Part shown: one piece after another, positions 11,786 to 22,990 of the stretch
Layout: every line of letters starts with the position of its first letter
Position numbering within the stretch: position 1 is the stretch's first letter
NCBI GenBank assembly: GCA_013397845.1
Contig: VZTG01008661.1
Span: 615,374-679,373, forward strand
From: Melanocharis versteri
Taxonomy: Eukaryota > Chordata > Aves > Passeriformes > Melanocharitidae
DNA length: 64,000 nucleotides
Reading direction: 5' to 3'
Notes under the pieces: generated by a model
Databases searched by the model: none
Told to the model about the DNA's origin: nothing
Seen by the model: the letters and a program-made list of their open reading frames with translations, nothing else
Position numbers and translations under genes: made by a program

Positions 11786-12604
11786 CGCTGAGAAAGCACC
11801 AGTTAGCTGAGAATTCAAAAGTGTTTTGCAAAAAGTAGGCACTAGTGCTTCCTTTAGAGCCATTGCAAAGAGAAGTTAAGGAGCTGGGAGAGAAAGTGAG
11901 CGATGACTAGAACCAGACACAAACCTCACATCTCATAGCTCATTTCATGGCCTTGGTAGATAAAAGCCTGTTCTCACCTCTCCGGTCAAATTTACACACA
12001 GCGGATTGAAAATGAGCAGAGGAGAGAAGGTTTTGATATTGATCACAGCAATCCCTTGACACTTCAGTTTATTGAAGTGGTGATTGGGAAGAAGGTTCAG
12101 AGTCTTTTTCTATTCCATCATCTTCTCCCAAAAAGACGTCTTATTGATGTTTGGACTTAGCAATATCCAGAGCTTTTTTTTGGAATAGGATGAGGCAGGT
12201 TGCCAGTGTTTTCTGACTAGATAACGTCTCAACCCAAATTTCTGGATGTAAACAGATACCATAGTGGACTGTCTCCAGCTCCAGGCTTCACAGCTGGGCC
12301 TTGTCTCTAACGATACATTGAACTAAAATCCCAGCTCCAAACAGGCACAGTATCAGATAGAGATTTTTAGCCTTGAGCCTCTGTCTGGTCAAAGAAGAGA
12401 TGCTTTCTCATATACCCTTCATCAAGTGTTTTCAAAACCGCTCTGACTTTTTAGATCAGGCCTTATTTCCTGGGAGACCTTTGCAAAGGTGCTTACTAAT
12501 CTGTGATAATGTGATCCTAGCTTTAGCTTAGTGCTCGTTGATGCTTTTTGAAGCAATTGGACATGGCGAGAGCCCAACCTGCGAGGTCTCTTGAGGACTG
12601 GGCC
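11786..12604. other. Non-coding stretch between two CR1 copies
   Basis: No gene, RNA or repeat is recognised. The two flanking CR1 copies are of the same subfamily and orientation. I do not see this spacer repeated elsewhere in the window. Confidence 0.55.
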
Positions 12605-12840
12605 CTCAGAAACCAGAGATGGAAGAGACCTACGGGATTAGCTCATCCTGTTCATTCCCCCGCCAATACAAGCCTGTTCCCCACGGTACATTTTCCAGCG
12701 CTGTGTCCAGACTGATCTTATTTTTAAGTGATTCATATGATAGGGTTTCCTCCAGTTCCATTGGTGACCGGATGGTTGCCAGAACATTTTTTCCCCCCCT
12801 TTCTTTGACTTTGCCTCTTTGGATTAATCCAGAATTTTGA
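12605..12840 (-). repeat. Old CR1 LINE fragment, minus strand
   Basis: It reads 'cagagatggaagagacctac', 'cctgttccccacggtac', 'ttttccagcgctgtgtccag' and 'agtgattcatatgatagg'. These blocks line up one for one with the CR1 copy at 11457-11785. It is diverged and truncated. A 138-codon minus frame (12630-13046) runs through it and is a fossil shadow. Confidence 0.72.
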
Positions 12841-15734
12841 GGTCTGCAATTTGTACTGAACATAAACTGGCAGGGAGTAGTTGCATAGAAAATTCTGACT
12901 TTATCCTTGAGGATAGCCTTGAGGTTTCTTGAGGCAAACAAATCCCTGACAGAAGCCAAGAAAAGTGTTGTTTCAGAGAGACTGGGCTGTTGGTGAAAGC
13001 CGCTTGTGAAGGACAGATGTGGGTTGGTTTGAAAGCACCTCTCCAAACCTTCAGGCTGACATCAGTGGTACCACTGAGGTTTCTGTCCTAGCTGCCAAAC
13101 TCTCATGGCTGGTGGCTGGGATTGCTTTCTTCCCTGAATTTACAATGGCAGTCTGAATTTCAGGGGATTGTGCTGGGCCTATAGCCAGGGTGTAAGGAGT
13201 GAGGTTGGCCAGGTCCATTGCTGCAAGTGTGGCTCCTTTTTTTGCCATACCATGGCAAAAACACTTCAGTTACTTATTGCCACACCCTGTTTTCCCTCCC
13301 GTTTCACTTGTCACTGTCCTGTGCACTGTTTGGAGTTCTTGGATACTGATGTCTGTGTCCTCAGGATCTCATCTTTCAGGAAGTTCATGAATTGCCACCT
13401 GGAAAATCATTTGGGATGAGCAACATGACCAGATTTTCTGTGGTCTCCAGCACTTGTCTGTGGGGCAGCCGTGTCCTCAAAAGGACAAAGCCCAGCTCAG
13501 GAAAGAGCTGCAACTAGTAGCAAGGCTCCCACTATGAAATGACCAAGGTTTCACCCCCTATACTTTTCCCTCCATTTTTTCTCTGCTGCTTCTTCACAAC
13601 TTTTCCCTTTCAGGGATGGATTGTTTCGTGGGTGGGATGTGGGATCTGCCTTCAGGGCATGCTGCGTGTATCTCTGCAGCTGTGGGTAGCTAATTCTTAA
13701 AGCCAGCACTGCCAACAAGAACCCGGTCTGGAATGTCAGTCATCTGCAGGCTGATGGATCCCTGCAGTGGATAGCTAGAAGATAGGAGAGATGTGGAAAT
13801 AGTGTACAAAAAACTAAAGAAGGAGGGTAAGAAAGAAGAGGACAAAGCTCAGGGCCGCCTCTTCAGAGAGCACAGTTGTCCCAGAGCCCCTTGGAGTTTG
13901 CCTGCCCTCATCCATCACAGGAGCCATGACCTTCACCTGCAGGATGAAATCACCTCTGGAGGTAGGTCTTCCAACTCTCCATATCGGACGCCGAAAATCC
14001 TCAGCCCAGACCTGTTTCCTCCTGGATGATTAGAGGTTTCTTTTAAATCTCCAGACATGACATGTCACTGAATGACAAACTGTGCTCTGGTATGATTAAT
14101 CTTAAAAAAGAATTGGGTGTCCACCAGCCTCCTTATTACTTTTACTTAAAGGAGTGGCAAAACGTAATTTCTTCTTTTTTGTGCCAGCCAACTGCAGTAG
14201 GCTTATCTAAGAAGATCTTAAAGCACACTTTATCTTCCTGCATGTGCTCTTAGTGATGTCCACATGTGGTTTCCATTCTTTTATCTTGTCATTTTTTCTT
14301 GGAGCCTAGAACAATGACTCTTGGACTGCACTGACTTTTGTCCTGTAGGAACAAAACCAGTGGAATGCAGACTGGTTTAGAGGTGTGATGATCAAGTGAG
14401 TTCTAACAGGTGACACTTGTGTGCACTGCAGTGTGCTACATGTGGCCTATGTGCTTTTCTTTTTTACTTGCACAGCTAAAATATGTGAACTTAATGTAAG
14501 GAGATGCTGTCCTGGAAAATTCTTGCTATGCGTCAGTCAAAAAGCTTTTGTTACTTAGAAGCAAAGGACACGAGGCCACCTGTATGGTTTAGCAGGAGTA
14601 AAACTGTTACTATAAACACCTGATATGGAAATGTACTGTACTGTCACTAGATCATCTGCAGAATAAAAGTGTTATTCCTTATCAGTGACTGAAATGGAAG
14701 GCTGACCATAGAGGAAATAATACGAATTCTGACACAAATTAGTCAAAGCAAGATAATTAGAAATCAAAGAAGGAAACTGGCGTGGAGGAATTTAGTCCAG
14801 TTCTTTCCATACTGCAGATGATTGTAGATACTTTCACCCTGCAGTATATTTCTTAACATCCTGACCCAGTGAATGCATTTGAAGTCAGTGCCCATGGCTG
14901 GCACCAAGTCGTGTGGTCATCCCCATGGTGTGGGATAACACATTAAATCTTCCTGCTCCCCAGGAAACCCACTGCTCCATCATTAGCGGTGAGATATCAC
15001 AGCTGAGATCTGCACACTTAGATTATTTAGCTTTTCCCCACGTAGGAAACAAATCACATTTAGTTTTTTTATAGATTAAGCTAAAGTTCAAATGTTGATC
15101 ATCCTGTGGACAGACAGGAGATAAAAAGGTGGTCCAGTTTCATAGCTACAGAGTACAAACCAGAGATAATCTTTATTTTTTTAAAACCATCCCACAAAGG
15201 TCAAATTTAATAAGTTTCAGGGTAAAGTGAAGGAATCATTTGTTTTATCTGGCATGTAACTGATAACAGTGAATGTGTTTTTGATCTGTTTATTTATAGC
15301 ACCACCAATATTGTAGATATGGTGGGTTGAAAATTTTCCATAAAAATTGTTTTTGGATGAAGGTTTTGCTTTTGACAGAGTAATTTATTTTGGTGAAGAA
15401 ATGATCACTCTTGGGAAAAAGTTTCCCCTGAAAAATAGCATTTTGGCTGAAAATAGATTTTTTTTATTATTATTTTTCATTTTTCCGATGAAAAGTCAGA
15501 ATTTTCCATGGTGAGAAAAGAAAATTCCAAGTAGCTTCAGTATGAGGTATTTTATAGATAGGCGAGGAATAATCCTGCCTCAAAGGGAATATAAAATAAA
15601 CTGACAAAAATCTAAGAAATTTGGATCAGTAATTTTGAAGTTACAAAAGTTTAAATTCAGCAGCTTTTCATGTGCTTAATAGAACCTCTGCAGTGATGTG
15701 TTTTTAATGCCTCAATTTGGGATTGCCCATCTGA
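12841..15734. other. Non-coding stretch with one small hairpin
   Basis: No gene or repeat family is recognised. It contains a perfect 10-bp inverted repeat (13239-13261, listed separately). It also contains a minus-strand 65-codon frame (13051-13248) whose composition looks protein-like (Ala/Thr/Ser-rich) but matches nothing that I know. From about 14.5 kb onward the sequence becomes AT-rich. Confidence 0.5.
13239..13261. repeat. Perfect 10-bp inverted repeat, 3-nt loop
   Basis: TTTTTGCCAT (13239-13248) and ATGGCAAAAA (13252-13261) are exact reverse complements separated by ACC. The palindrome could extrude as a short hairpin or act as a dyad binding site. No function is known, and one such palindrome in 64 kb is not rare. 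Confidence 0.75.
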
Positions 15735-17250
15735 GAACATCTCATTCCAATTGCAAAGTCCTTTTCCATAGTGTTTAAAGTCAATAGAGACCATGAGATC
15801 ATCTAGTTTGGCCTCTTTACATATAATTCAGTTAACCCCTTTCTGAGCCCAAAAGTCACATTTGGCTGAATCACAGATAGAACAGCAAAGCTCCTACACT
15901 TTTCTTTCAAGAGTGGTTTACCTTCTTCATATGTTGTTTCTTTTGTTGTTAGATCTATCTAAAATTACTCAAACACTTAACTGAAATCTGTTTTCTTTTG
16001 GCTATTGACAATAATTTTCTGTGTGTATTCAGACAGGTTAAGGATCCCCTGTGAAATCCATTACTTTAATTTCATAAGGTTGTGGTATATGATCATCAAA
16101 TTAGCAAACTTTTAATCATCATTAATAATGTGTTGGTGGTATATGCAGTAGAGTTCTTCAATCTCTGCCTGGGCTTGCTGGGTGTGGGAGGAGTGGGGAA
16201 AAGAGTAAAACGATGCTCTTTAAAAATGTCAGAATTTTATTCAGTGTGGTGGCTTTGGCCCCACCAAAGATACAGGAGGAATTTAATCTTAGATAACGTC
16301 ACTTTATCAGGTTTCTCAGGACTGCAGCAGCACTTTTTGCTTGATGCCAGGACCTCAGCCTGGCCCATTACAACTTTAAAATCCATCTCAGAACTGCTGC
16401 TATCCAAAGAACATTCCTGTTTTATAGGAAGAGCCCATTCTTCTTCTCCTTGCACATATGAATTTATGAAAAGCTTTTTTTTTAATAGACCCAGGTTACT
16501 GGGCACTACAGTTCACTCTGCTTGCCCTCTCCCCACTTTTGTCTGCCATTCTCTGTTTTTAAATCATCCATAAAAAAACAAACAAACAAAAACAAACAAA
16601 CAAACAAAACCCCAAAAATCCCCCCCAGCTATAATTTTAAATTTCCTTTCAAATACTTGAGGATAGTATGGTGTAGGTCTCAGATTTATAGCCATCATTT
16701 TGTGATCGTCCTAGAAACAGCCCTATATTTGTTACATTATTTACAAACACTTTGGCTTATATCAGTTAGCTAGTTTTCAATATATTTTGTATACAGTTTC
16801 TTAGTACTATATACTGCTGATTTTTATATCAGAATATTGTGTGGTACCAAGTCAAACACCCCATAAAATTTTATTACATCTACACAGTTAAATTTATCCA
16901 AAAAAAACTTCTTAGAGAATGAACTCAAGTTTGTTTAAGTAACACTATTTTCCATAACCCATTTCATGTTGTCTGGTATTCATTATATTGTTCTCCTTTA
17001 TTTTGTTATCAGTTAAATTCCACATGTGCTTTTTTTATTCTTTTGTTTGAGGTTAATGTCAGGATATTCAGTAATGCAACTCTGGTAGGTAGTTTGCTCC
17101 TCTCAAATGTTTGCACAAGGTGATCATTCATCTTGTGCTTTCAGACTTGTTAGGTATTCTGGGATTTAGTAAAAATAAGCAACAAGTGAGCAGTGATTTC
17201 TTTAGGCACGTCCTTTATGACTCCTGAGTTCAAGCTATCAAGCTGATGGC
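15735..17250 (-). repeat. Ancient CR1/L3-like LINE remnant, minus strand
   Basis: Two recognisable parts lie in the correct order and at about the right distance for one minus-strand element. At about 15780-15900 is the 3' end, with 'gaccatgagatcatctagtt' and 'ctgagcccaaaagtcac'. At 16840-17080 is a reverse-transcriptase segment. Its plus-strand text 'gtggtaccaagtcaaacacc', 'tttccataacccatttcatg' and 'gaggttaatgtcaggat' is the complement of the CR1 RT stretch around the finger/palm region. The 3' end to RT spacing is about 1.08 kb, compared with about 0.95 kb in the young copy at 47 kb. The middle portion is barely recognisable and is interrupted by the (AAAC)n repeat. It might instead be two separate insertions. 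Confidence 0.6.
16572..16609 (+). repeat. (AAAC)n microsatellite
   Basis: About nine units of AAAC with one imperfect unit, followed by 'cccaaaaatc' and a C run. It sits inside the ancient LINE remnant. Confidence 0.95.
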
Positions 17251-18714
17251 TTTAAAATGTACATCCTTATAAGATATTATCTAATTCCCTATTTTGTACC
17301 TTTTTTCCCCTCTTTGAAATAAAAAATCTACTAATCATACTTGGGTGATTAAGACACATCATGGTCAAATAGAAAACATATTTATTTAATTTTTATTTGT
17401 TTTTATTATTTCTATTTAGAATTTTGCCCTTGTCACTGAGAAATCTGCATTCATTTTCTTTGATCTCATTATATTTAAATTTCTTCTTTCAACTAGTTTT
17501 GCGAACCATGATGTTTTCCTTTAGGATCTTCTGCCCATTTTACACACCTTCTGCTGTTTACAACTGCTAATCTCTGTGGTTTGGTTTGTGTTTGATGTCT
17601 TATTTCTTGAATAAAATTTCTGAAATTCCAAGCATTCAGTACATCACTGAATTGAGGCAAGCTTTGAGGCACTGCTGTCTTTTTCCACTGATCGTGTACG
17701 GCCTGGTCATATAACAAGTTCTTGAAGAACTCTCCACTGTCTTTCTCAATTTTTTGTCTACATTTTTGCTATTACCACATTTCTCCTTTGTTTTCCCAAT
17801 GTCAGAATATAACTGTTTGGAAATACCCGAATATTTTTGCTATTTGGCCTGTACTGTGTTTGCCTACATGAAATAAATAGAAACTGGTCATGACCTGCAG
17901 TTCCTAACCCAGCACTCTTTTATTGTTCAGAATTCAATTCACCTTTATCCGTATAAACAGTTACCAATACTTCATGGATTTGTTTCTCTTTAACAGGCAG
18001 CTGCTTCATCATCCCCTTTTTTCCTTGGACATTTGTGGTGGCTCACAACCTTCTGCCCTCTCTCCTCAAAAACTTCCTTTGGACTTTGCTCATTGCATTG
18101 ACCCATGGATGTTCAGGTTCCTGCATTTCTGACATACCAAAACTCACTCATGAGCTGTCAGAGATCCAAATTAACTTATTAATCTGATTTATCTTATAAT
18201 ATTATCTGATTTACCCTATAATACTACCTTCCATCTCTTCCATTTTAAATGACTTTCTTCTGGTGTGGTCAATAGGGACTGCAGCTCCACAGATTGAAAA
18301 TACCCATTTATGGCAATGTACTCAGTCAACCAGGGAAAGCTAAATTTAATCTGTAAAGTCTTTTGGGTCTCTCTGATTAACAAAGTACAGAAACCTATAT
18401 ATTCTACTGGCTGAAGCAGTGAGATTTGTGAATCACCAACAAATGATTCATAGGTTTAAAAAATAAGCAAAATCTTCCTATAATTAATTACTCAAGTGCT
18501 GAGACTGAATAGCTGGCGCTGAGAAGGTAAGACATTCCAGAGCTCGAATTGTTGTTGCAAATTAACTCTGCTGCTTGTACATATCCATTTTTTAAAAAAT
18601 TTCTCTTTACCTGCAAATTTTTCTTGCAGCATAATTGTAACACGTTAAAGGTGCATGAAATGTTACAGCCAAGTTAGGGGTTTGACCAAAAAACCAATTT
18701 AAATGCTGACGGGT
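17251..18714. other. AT-rich non-coding stretch
   Basis: T-rich plus strand and no gene recognised. The first few hundred bases may continue the LINE remnant that precedes it, but similarity fades out. The stretch holds an imperfect 22-bp tandem duplication (18182-18225). Confidence 0.5.
18182..18225. repeat. 22-bp unit tandemly duplicated
   Basis: Two adjacent 22-bp units (18182-18203 and 18204-18225) share 19 of 22 positions. All three differences are T in the first copy and C in the second. This is a small local duplication in AT-rich sequence. Confidence 0.8.
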
Positions 18715-19300
18715 TAATGAGATTTGAGGCTGAAAGGGGCCACTGTCCCAGTGTATCTGACCTACTCTGTGACAAGTGCCACCTAATTGCAGGCAAGATT
18801 TTTGCAGTGTAAGGAACTGGAATTATTTTACACTTAGACAAATGAATGGTGCTGTGGTTGTTAACTTGCTGTTGAACTACTAGAACATGTCGCTTAAACA
18901 TCCAATCTGAATTTAAAGGCTCCAAGTGATGATGAATTTACCACTTCCCTGGGTAGTATGTTCCAGTGATTAATTACTCTCTCACTGTAAGGAATTTGTG
19001 TCCTATTTTCAGTTTACATTTCTCTACTTTGCACTTTCAGCCAATCGATCTTCTAGGGCCTTTCTCTGATACGGTTAAGGGGTGGCTCATATCATGACTC
19101 TCCACTTCAAGAGCTTTAAAAATTCTGTTTCTTTGAGGGCCAAAACTGATTGAACTCTTTACATTTCTTGATGGAAGATGTGTTTTCTAGAACCTTTCCA
19201 ACTTTTGGTCTGCTTTGAAATGCAAATTCCAGAGCTGGACACATTGCATAAGATTCTTACCAAATCATGTGTGGAGGCTATACTGCTATGTTTAACCCAA
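18715..19300 (-). repeat. Ancient CR1 LINE fragment, minus strand
   Basis: It opens with 'gatttgaggctgaaaggggc', the start of a well-known old amniote CR1 3' end. It continues with 'ggctccaagtgatgatg', 'ccactt', 'tatgttccagtgattaatta', 'ctctcactgtaagg', 'cagccaatcgatctt' and 'ccagagctggacacattgc' in the expected order. It is about 590 bp long and diverged, with small indels. This subfamily is abundant in turtles and crocodilians and survives in birds only as fossils. The short frames here are LINE shadows. Confidence 0.85.
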
Positions 19301-22184
19301 AGCATTACTATTTTTAGCATGCAATTAAAGTGATTTTTCTCTCCTTTTTGCTGCTGTATCATGATCCCTGTAGCAGATTCCTGTGATCCACAGTCCACCT
19401 CTGCACTGTCAATCTTTGTCCCATGCATTCCCCCACTGTTAACAAAGGTCGTTTTTGTGGCAGAATTCACTCCATTACAGCAAAAGTAAATAAAGCCTGT
19501 CACCACTCTAGCAATGAGTGTAGGTGCTTACCTTGGAGCTGAGCTGAGTAGGTAAATATACCGTGAATGGCCAACTGGATCGCATCCATGGAGTGCGTCA
19601 GAAAGGAATCCTGACAGTCTATTGTTTCACTTGTGCCTGGCTCTTTAATGTTCACCCGGTGTGGAGAAGAAAAGGCAATTATCAAAGGCAGCTTTTCGGA
19701 ATAACTTTACATATGGGATGCAATTACAGTGTGAAAGAACACTGGCTTAATAGTGACAGACAGTGACTAAGAGATATGATTACCAGGGAAGTAGCTGCCA
19801 AAATCACATCCAGGAAAAAAGTGCGGGGAGAGGAAAGCTTTCAGACTGGCCTGCATATTTGTCAATCCACAATTAGTGATACTGGCAAACTGCTGAGCAT
19901 GCTGGTCCATCCTCAGAGGGACTAGTGCAGCTCTCTGAGTGCCTCAGACACTCATGCATCCTCCACCTGCATCTCCCTTCTTGGGGCCTGGAACGTGGCA
20001 CTGGTGAGAGACACAACCCAGCGCTGTCATCTGACTGCCAACGTTGTGCCCAGCTCTGGAGCCGCTGGAATGTGGTGTCACCTTTTCGCTCACCCTGCTC
20101 CCAGGGACACTGCAAACTCAGGGCTCTGCACCGTGTCTGCTGCCTGGCAGAGAGGGACCAGGTGCTGGCAGTTTTCTCAGCAGCCCCTGTGCCATCCTCC
20201 AGAGAGGTCTGCTCTAAGCTGGGATTGTTCCTAGCTGAGATGCTGCAAGGCATCGTGCTTAAGTCTGGAGACCTAAATACCTGATGCAGTTTAAAGCATT
20301 TGCAAAACTGTACCCACTATCAGCTGGCCCTCAGTATTTAAACCATCAGCTATTTTTCTACGAAGACGTAACTCTGACAACCGGTATAGTTTGTTCCTTT
20401 TCTCCATTTTCCATTTGTCATCTCAGATTGGATTGTTTAATGCTTTTTCCCTGGGGATTTCTTCAGTCTGGCTTTGCTGTGAGCCCTGAAAGTTCCAGGA
20501 TGTCATAGAAAACCAGCTGAAGTCACCACCATGCCCTCATGACTCCAGGCTTGCTTTTGAATCCTAAAATCATTTCAGAGTGACTCTGTTTTCAGCACAC
20601 CTTGTAGCCTGACCTAAAGCTACTCTTGGACTCCATGTTCCTTCTCTCTTTGCCTCGTGTTTTGTTTTGGTCTGTCCTTTCTGCTCTACTCCTGATTTTG
20701 TTCAGTGTTTCCCAGACTTGCTGCCACCAGCTCTCCCTTCAGAGAGATTCTGTGCCCAGAAAGTCATAGACGTGGATTGCTGTCTGTGGTTGTGTTTCTT
20801 TCGCCATCAGCCTCAGGTGCTGCCATTCCGTTTGGTAGTAACAGCAGTGGGATGGTGGTCTTGGAGGGAGTTGGGAGGACTTTGGGGGGCTGAGACCACC
20901 CAGTTCCTCCTGTGAAACTGGCAGCACGGTCCCTGGCATGTGCTGACCATCTCCCCTAGGCACAGTTCTGAGGGAGGAGCCAAAGCCCCATTTATTTTGC
21001 TGGTATGGATAGAGCCTTGCTCTCAACACAGCTGTGCATCTGCTCTAGGATCATGCCTTTCCAGTTGGGAACTGCTGGCTTTGCTGATGCTCTCGCTTGT
21101 GTCTGCCTTGGCTGATGAACCACTCATGCAGAGTTGTGGCATCTTTACGCCCTGTTTTAATACTGCTACTTGTCAGTGGATACATGAGTCAGTACATCGC
21201 CAGCTGCCTCCTGCTGCGCTCATCTGGGGCCCAGTCTGCAGGCTCTGATCGGCAGGCTGTGCGGAGAGACAGCACTCTGCACTGTTTCCTTTCTCGTGTG
21301 CCTGCCTCTGGACCGACACAAGTTTCAGATGTTTCACTTTGCGATGTGCTTTTTTTGCTTTCTGGTGTGTTTCCCAGGTTGGCTCTGAGAGGATGAGCGG
21401 GTCAGGCTCAAGCTCATTTGGGAGGTCGGGAGAGGTGTCCACCAGGACATATGTCCGGAATGGCACCTGTGTCCCACCTGGAGCCATGCTTTAACCAGAG
21501 CTTTACACTGATAGGAGTGAGCTCTGAAAGATGTGCCCTCACTCCCTGCATCCCTTGTCCCAGAACAATGGCTTTGTGACCTGGGATGAGCAGTGCAAGG
21601 GCTGCTGTGAGAGAAGTGCAACCCCACTGTTACCCCCCAAAAGCACACAGCCTAAACAACACTCAACACTAGATGGGCCAGAAAAGCATGCAGTGTTTTT
21701 CTTTGTGTATCCACACCTAAGACAACTTAAAGAAAAAAGAGTTTGGTTGGAGGATTTTTTTTTTATTTTATTTGGGCACAGAGAGTGAAGAACTAGAACG
21801 GAAAATCAGGTGCAAACTTTTTTGTGTCTGACATTTTTCGTGTAACTTTAACAAGATAACCAACCACAGAAATGCCAGCAGAAGTGTGTAGGTAGGGCAG
21901 GATTTCTAGAAATGTGACCCCTGACTTCTTATTTGTCACAAAATTTCTATGTTACAGCTTGCAATATAAATAAGCATTGACAAGTAATTTGGGTAATGTA
22001 GCCTTTACTGCACACTCGTGCTGCTTCGTGTTCCATCACGCTTTTTCTTTAGAGTATCTCATATCACTTGGAAACATGGTAATATTGTAATTTCATAATA
22101 TCTGCTGTTTTTTGGATGGTGCTGCAGTTTTTTCATTCCTGTTTGCTTTTACAACTAGCAGATTATATCCGGAAAACACACTTT
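19301..22184. other. Moderately GC-rich, ORF-dense non-coding stretch
   Basis: From about 19.87 to 21.5 kb several frames on both strands stay open for 80-126 codons. The largest is a 126-codon minus-strand frame from an ATG at 20253, opposed by 119- and 79-codon plus-strand frames. Being open on both strands at once is the signature of GC-richer sequence with few stops, and no frame contains a recognisable domain. No repeat family was recognised. Near 21.75 kb there is a T-rich tract. Confidence 0.45.
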
Positions 22185-22390
22185 ATATTCTGATAATGGA
22201 GGAGGAGTGTAATCCTGGTCCAAATGAAGTCAGTGGCAAAACTCCCATTGACTTCATTAGGGATAGAATTTCACCCCATCTTGTATTGCCTTGCCTAAAA
22301 AAGGCGAAGAGACCTGATGTAAAGCCTATTGTAGTCAATGGAGAGATTCCCAGGGATTTTAATGGGCCTGTATTTGGTCCAGCATGAGCT
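22185..22390. mobile_element. Old amniote MITE-like palindromic repeat
   Basis: The block around 'gtggcaaaactcccattgac' matches the style of abundant amniote palindromic repeats (turtle, crocodile), which carry 'attgacttcaatggg'-like segments. Two arms, 22226-22236 and 22245-22255, are complementary at 10 of 11 positions across an 8-nt loop. A further 'gtagtcaatgg' lies near 22330. Such elements are probably non-autonomous DNA transposons. I cannot give a family name with confidence. A 91-codon plus frame here (22112-22387) is a by-product. Confidence 0.45.
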
Positions 22391-22904
22391 TATTCAGTCA
22401 CCTTCAAATTTTACAGGAATATAGCACTTGTGTTGCATTCTCGAAGGACTAATAAACTTACTCTGAGTTAGATAAATTTCTACACATTTCTTCTCCTGAA
22501 GCATTTGGGTGTGCTAAGAAGTTCTTTCCTATTTTTTTTCCTTTTCCCCAGTTTCTCTTTTCAGACATTGTTTTGCCTTATGGTGATTCTAAATCATCAC
22601 AAAACAAATCAGCACAGAACAATGAGCGGGATATATAAGTTTGGGTTTATAGATTCCAGTTCCATGAACTTTGATTTAATAAACTTACCCCTCTTTTTTT
22701 AGCAGAAAGCACAAAACATGGGCGGGTTGGCGAATTTGAAACCTGGTTCTGATTCTGACCTACATTTAAAAGCTAAATTTGAGTCTGATAAAGTTTTAAA
22801 AACACTGGTAATATGAAAAAGATGCTTCACTGTTCCCTTTGTATTTTTAACCTTTTTTTCCTATTAAAACTGTAAACAGTTTTATATTATTGCAGTGAAT
22901 TCTT
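22391..22904. other. Non-coding AT-rich stretch
   Basis: No gene or repeat is recognised. It lies between two old MITE-like segments and could be the eroded interior or flank of either. Confidence 0.5.
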
Positions 22905-22990
22905 CTCTAATTTACTCCAGTGTAAATCCAGAGGAATGTTTCTGAGGGCAGGGGAGCTGTTCTGCATTCACGCTGGGGTGAGTGATAGGG
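22905..22990. mobile_element. Possible old amniote MITE-like fragment
   Basis: The text 'ttactccagtgtaaatccag' corresponds to the 'acaccggtgtaaatccggag' type of segment seen in common old amniote palindromic repeats. It is short and diverged, and the limits are uncertain. Confidence 0.35.

Noticed and set aside
13051..13248. Minus 65-codon frame starting MAKKGATLAAMD
   Set aside because: It looks protein-like in composition but is short, begins at the edge of a palindrome and has no recognised homologue.
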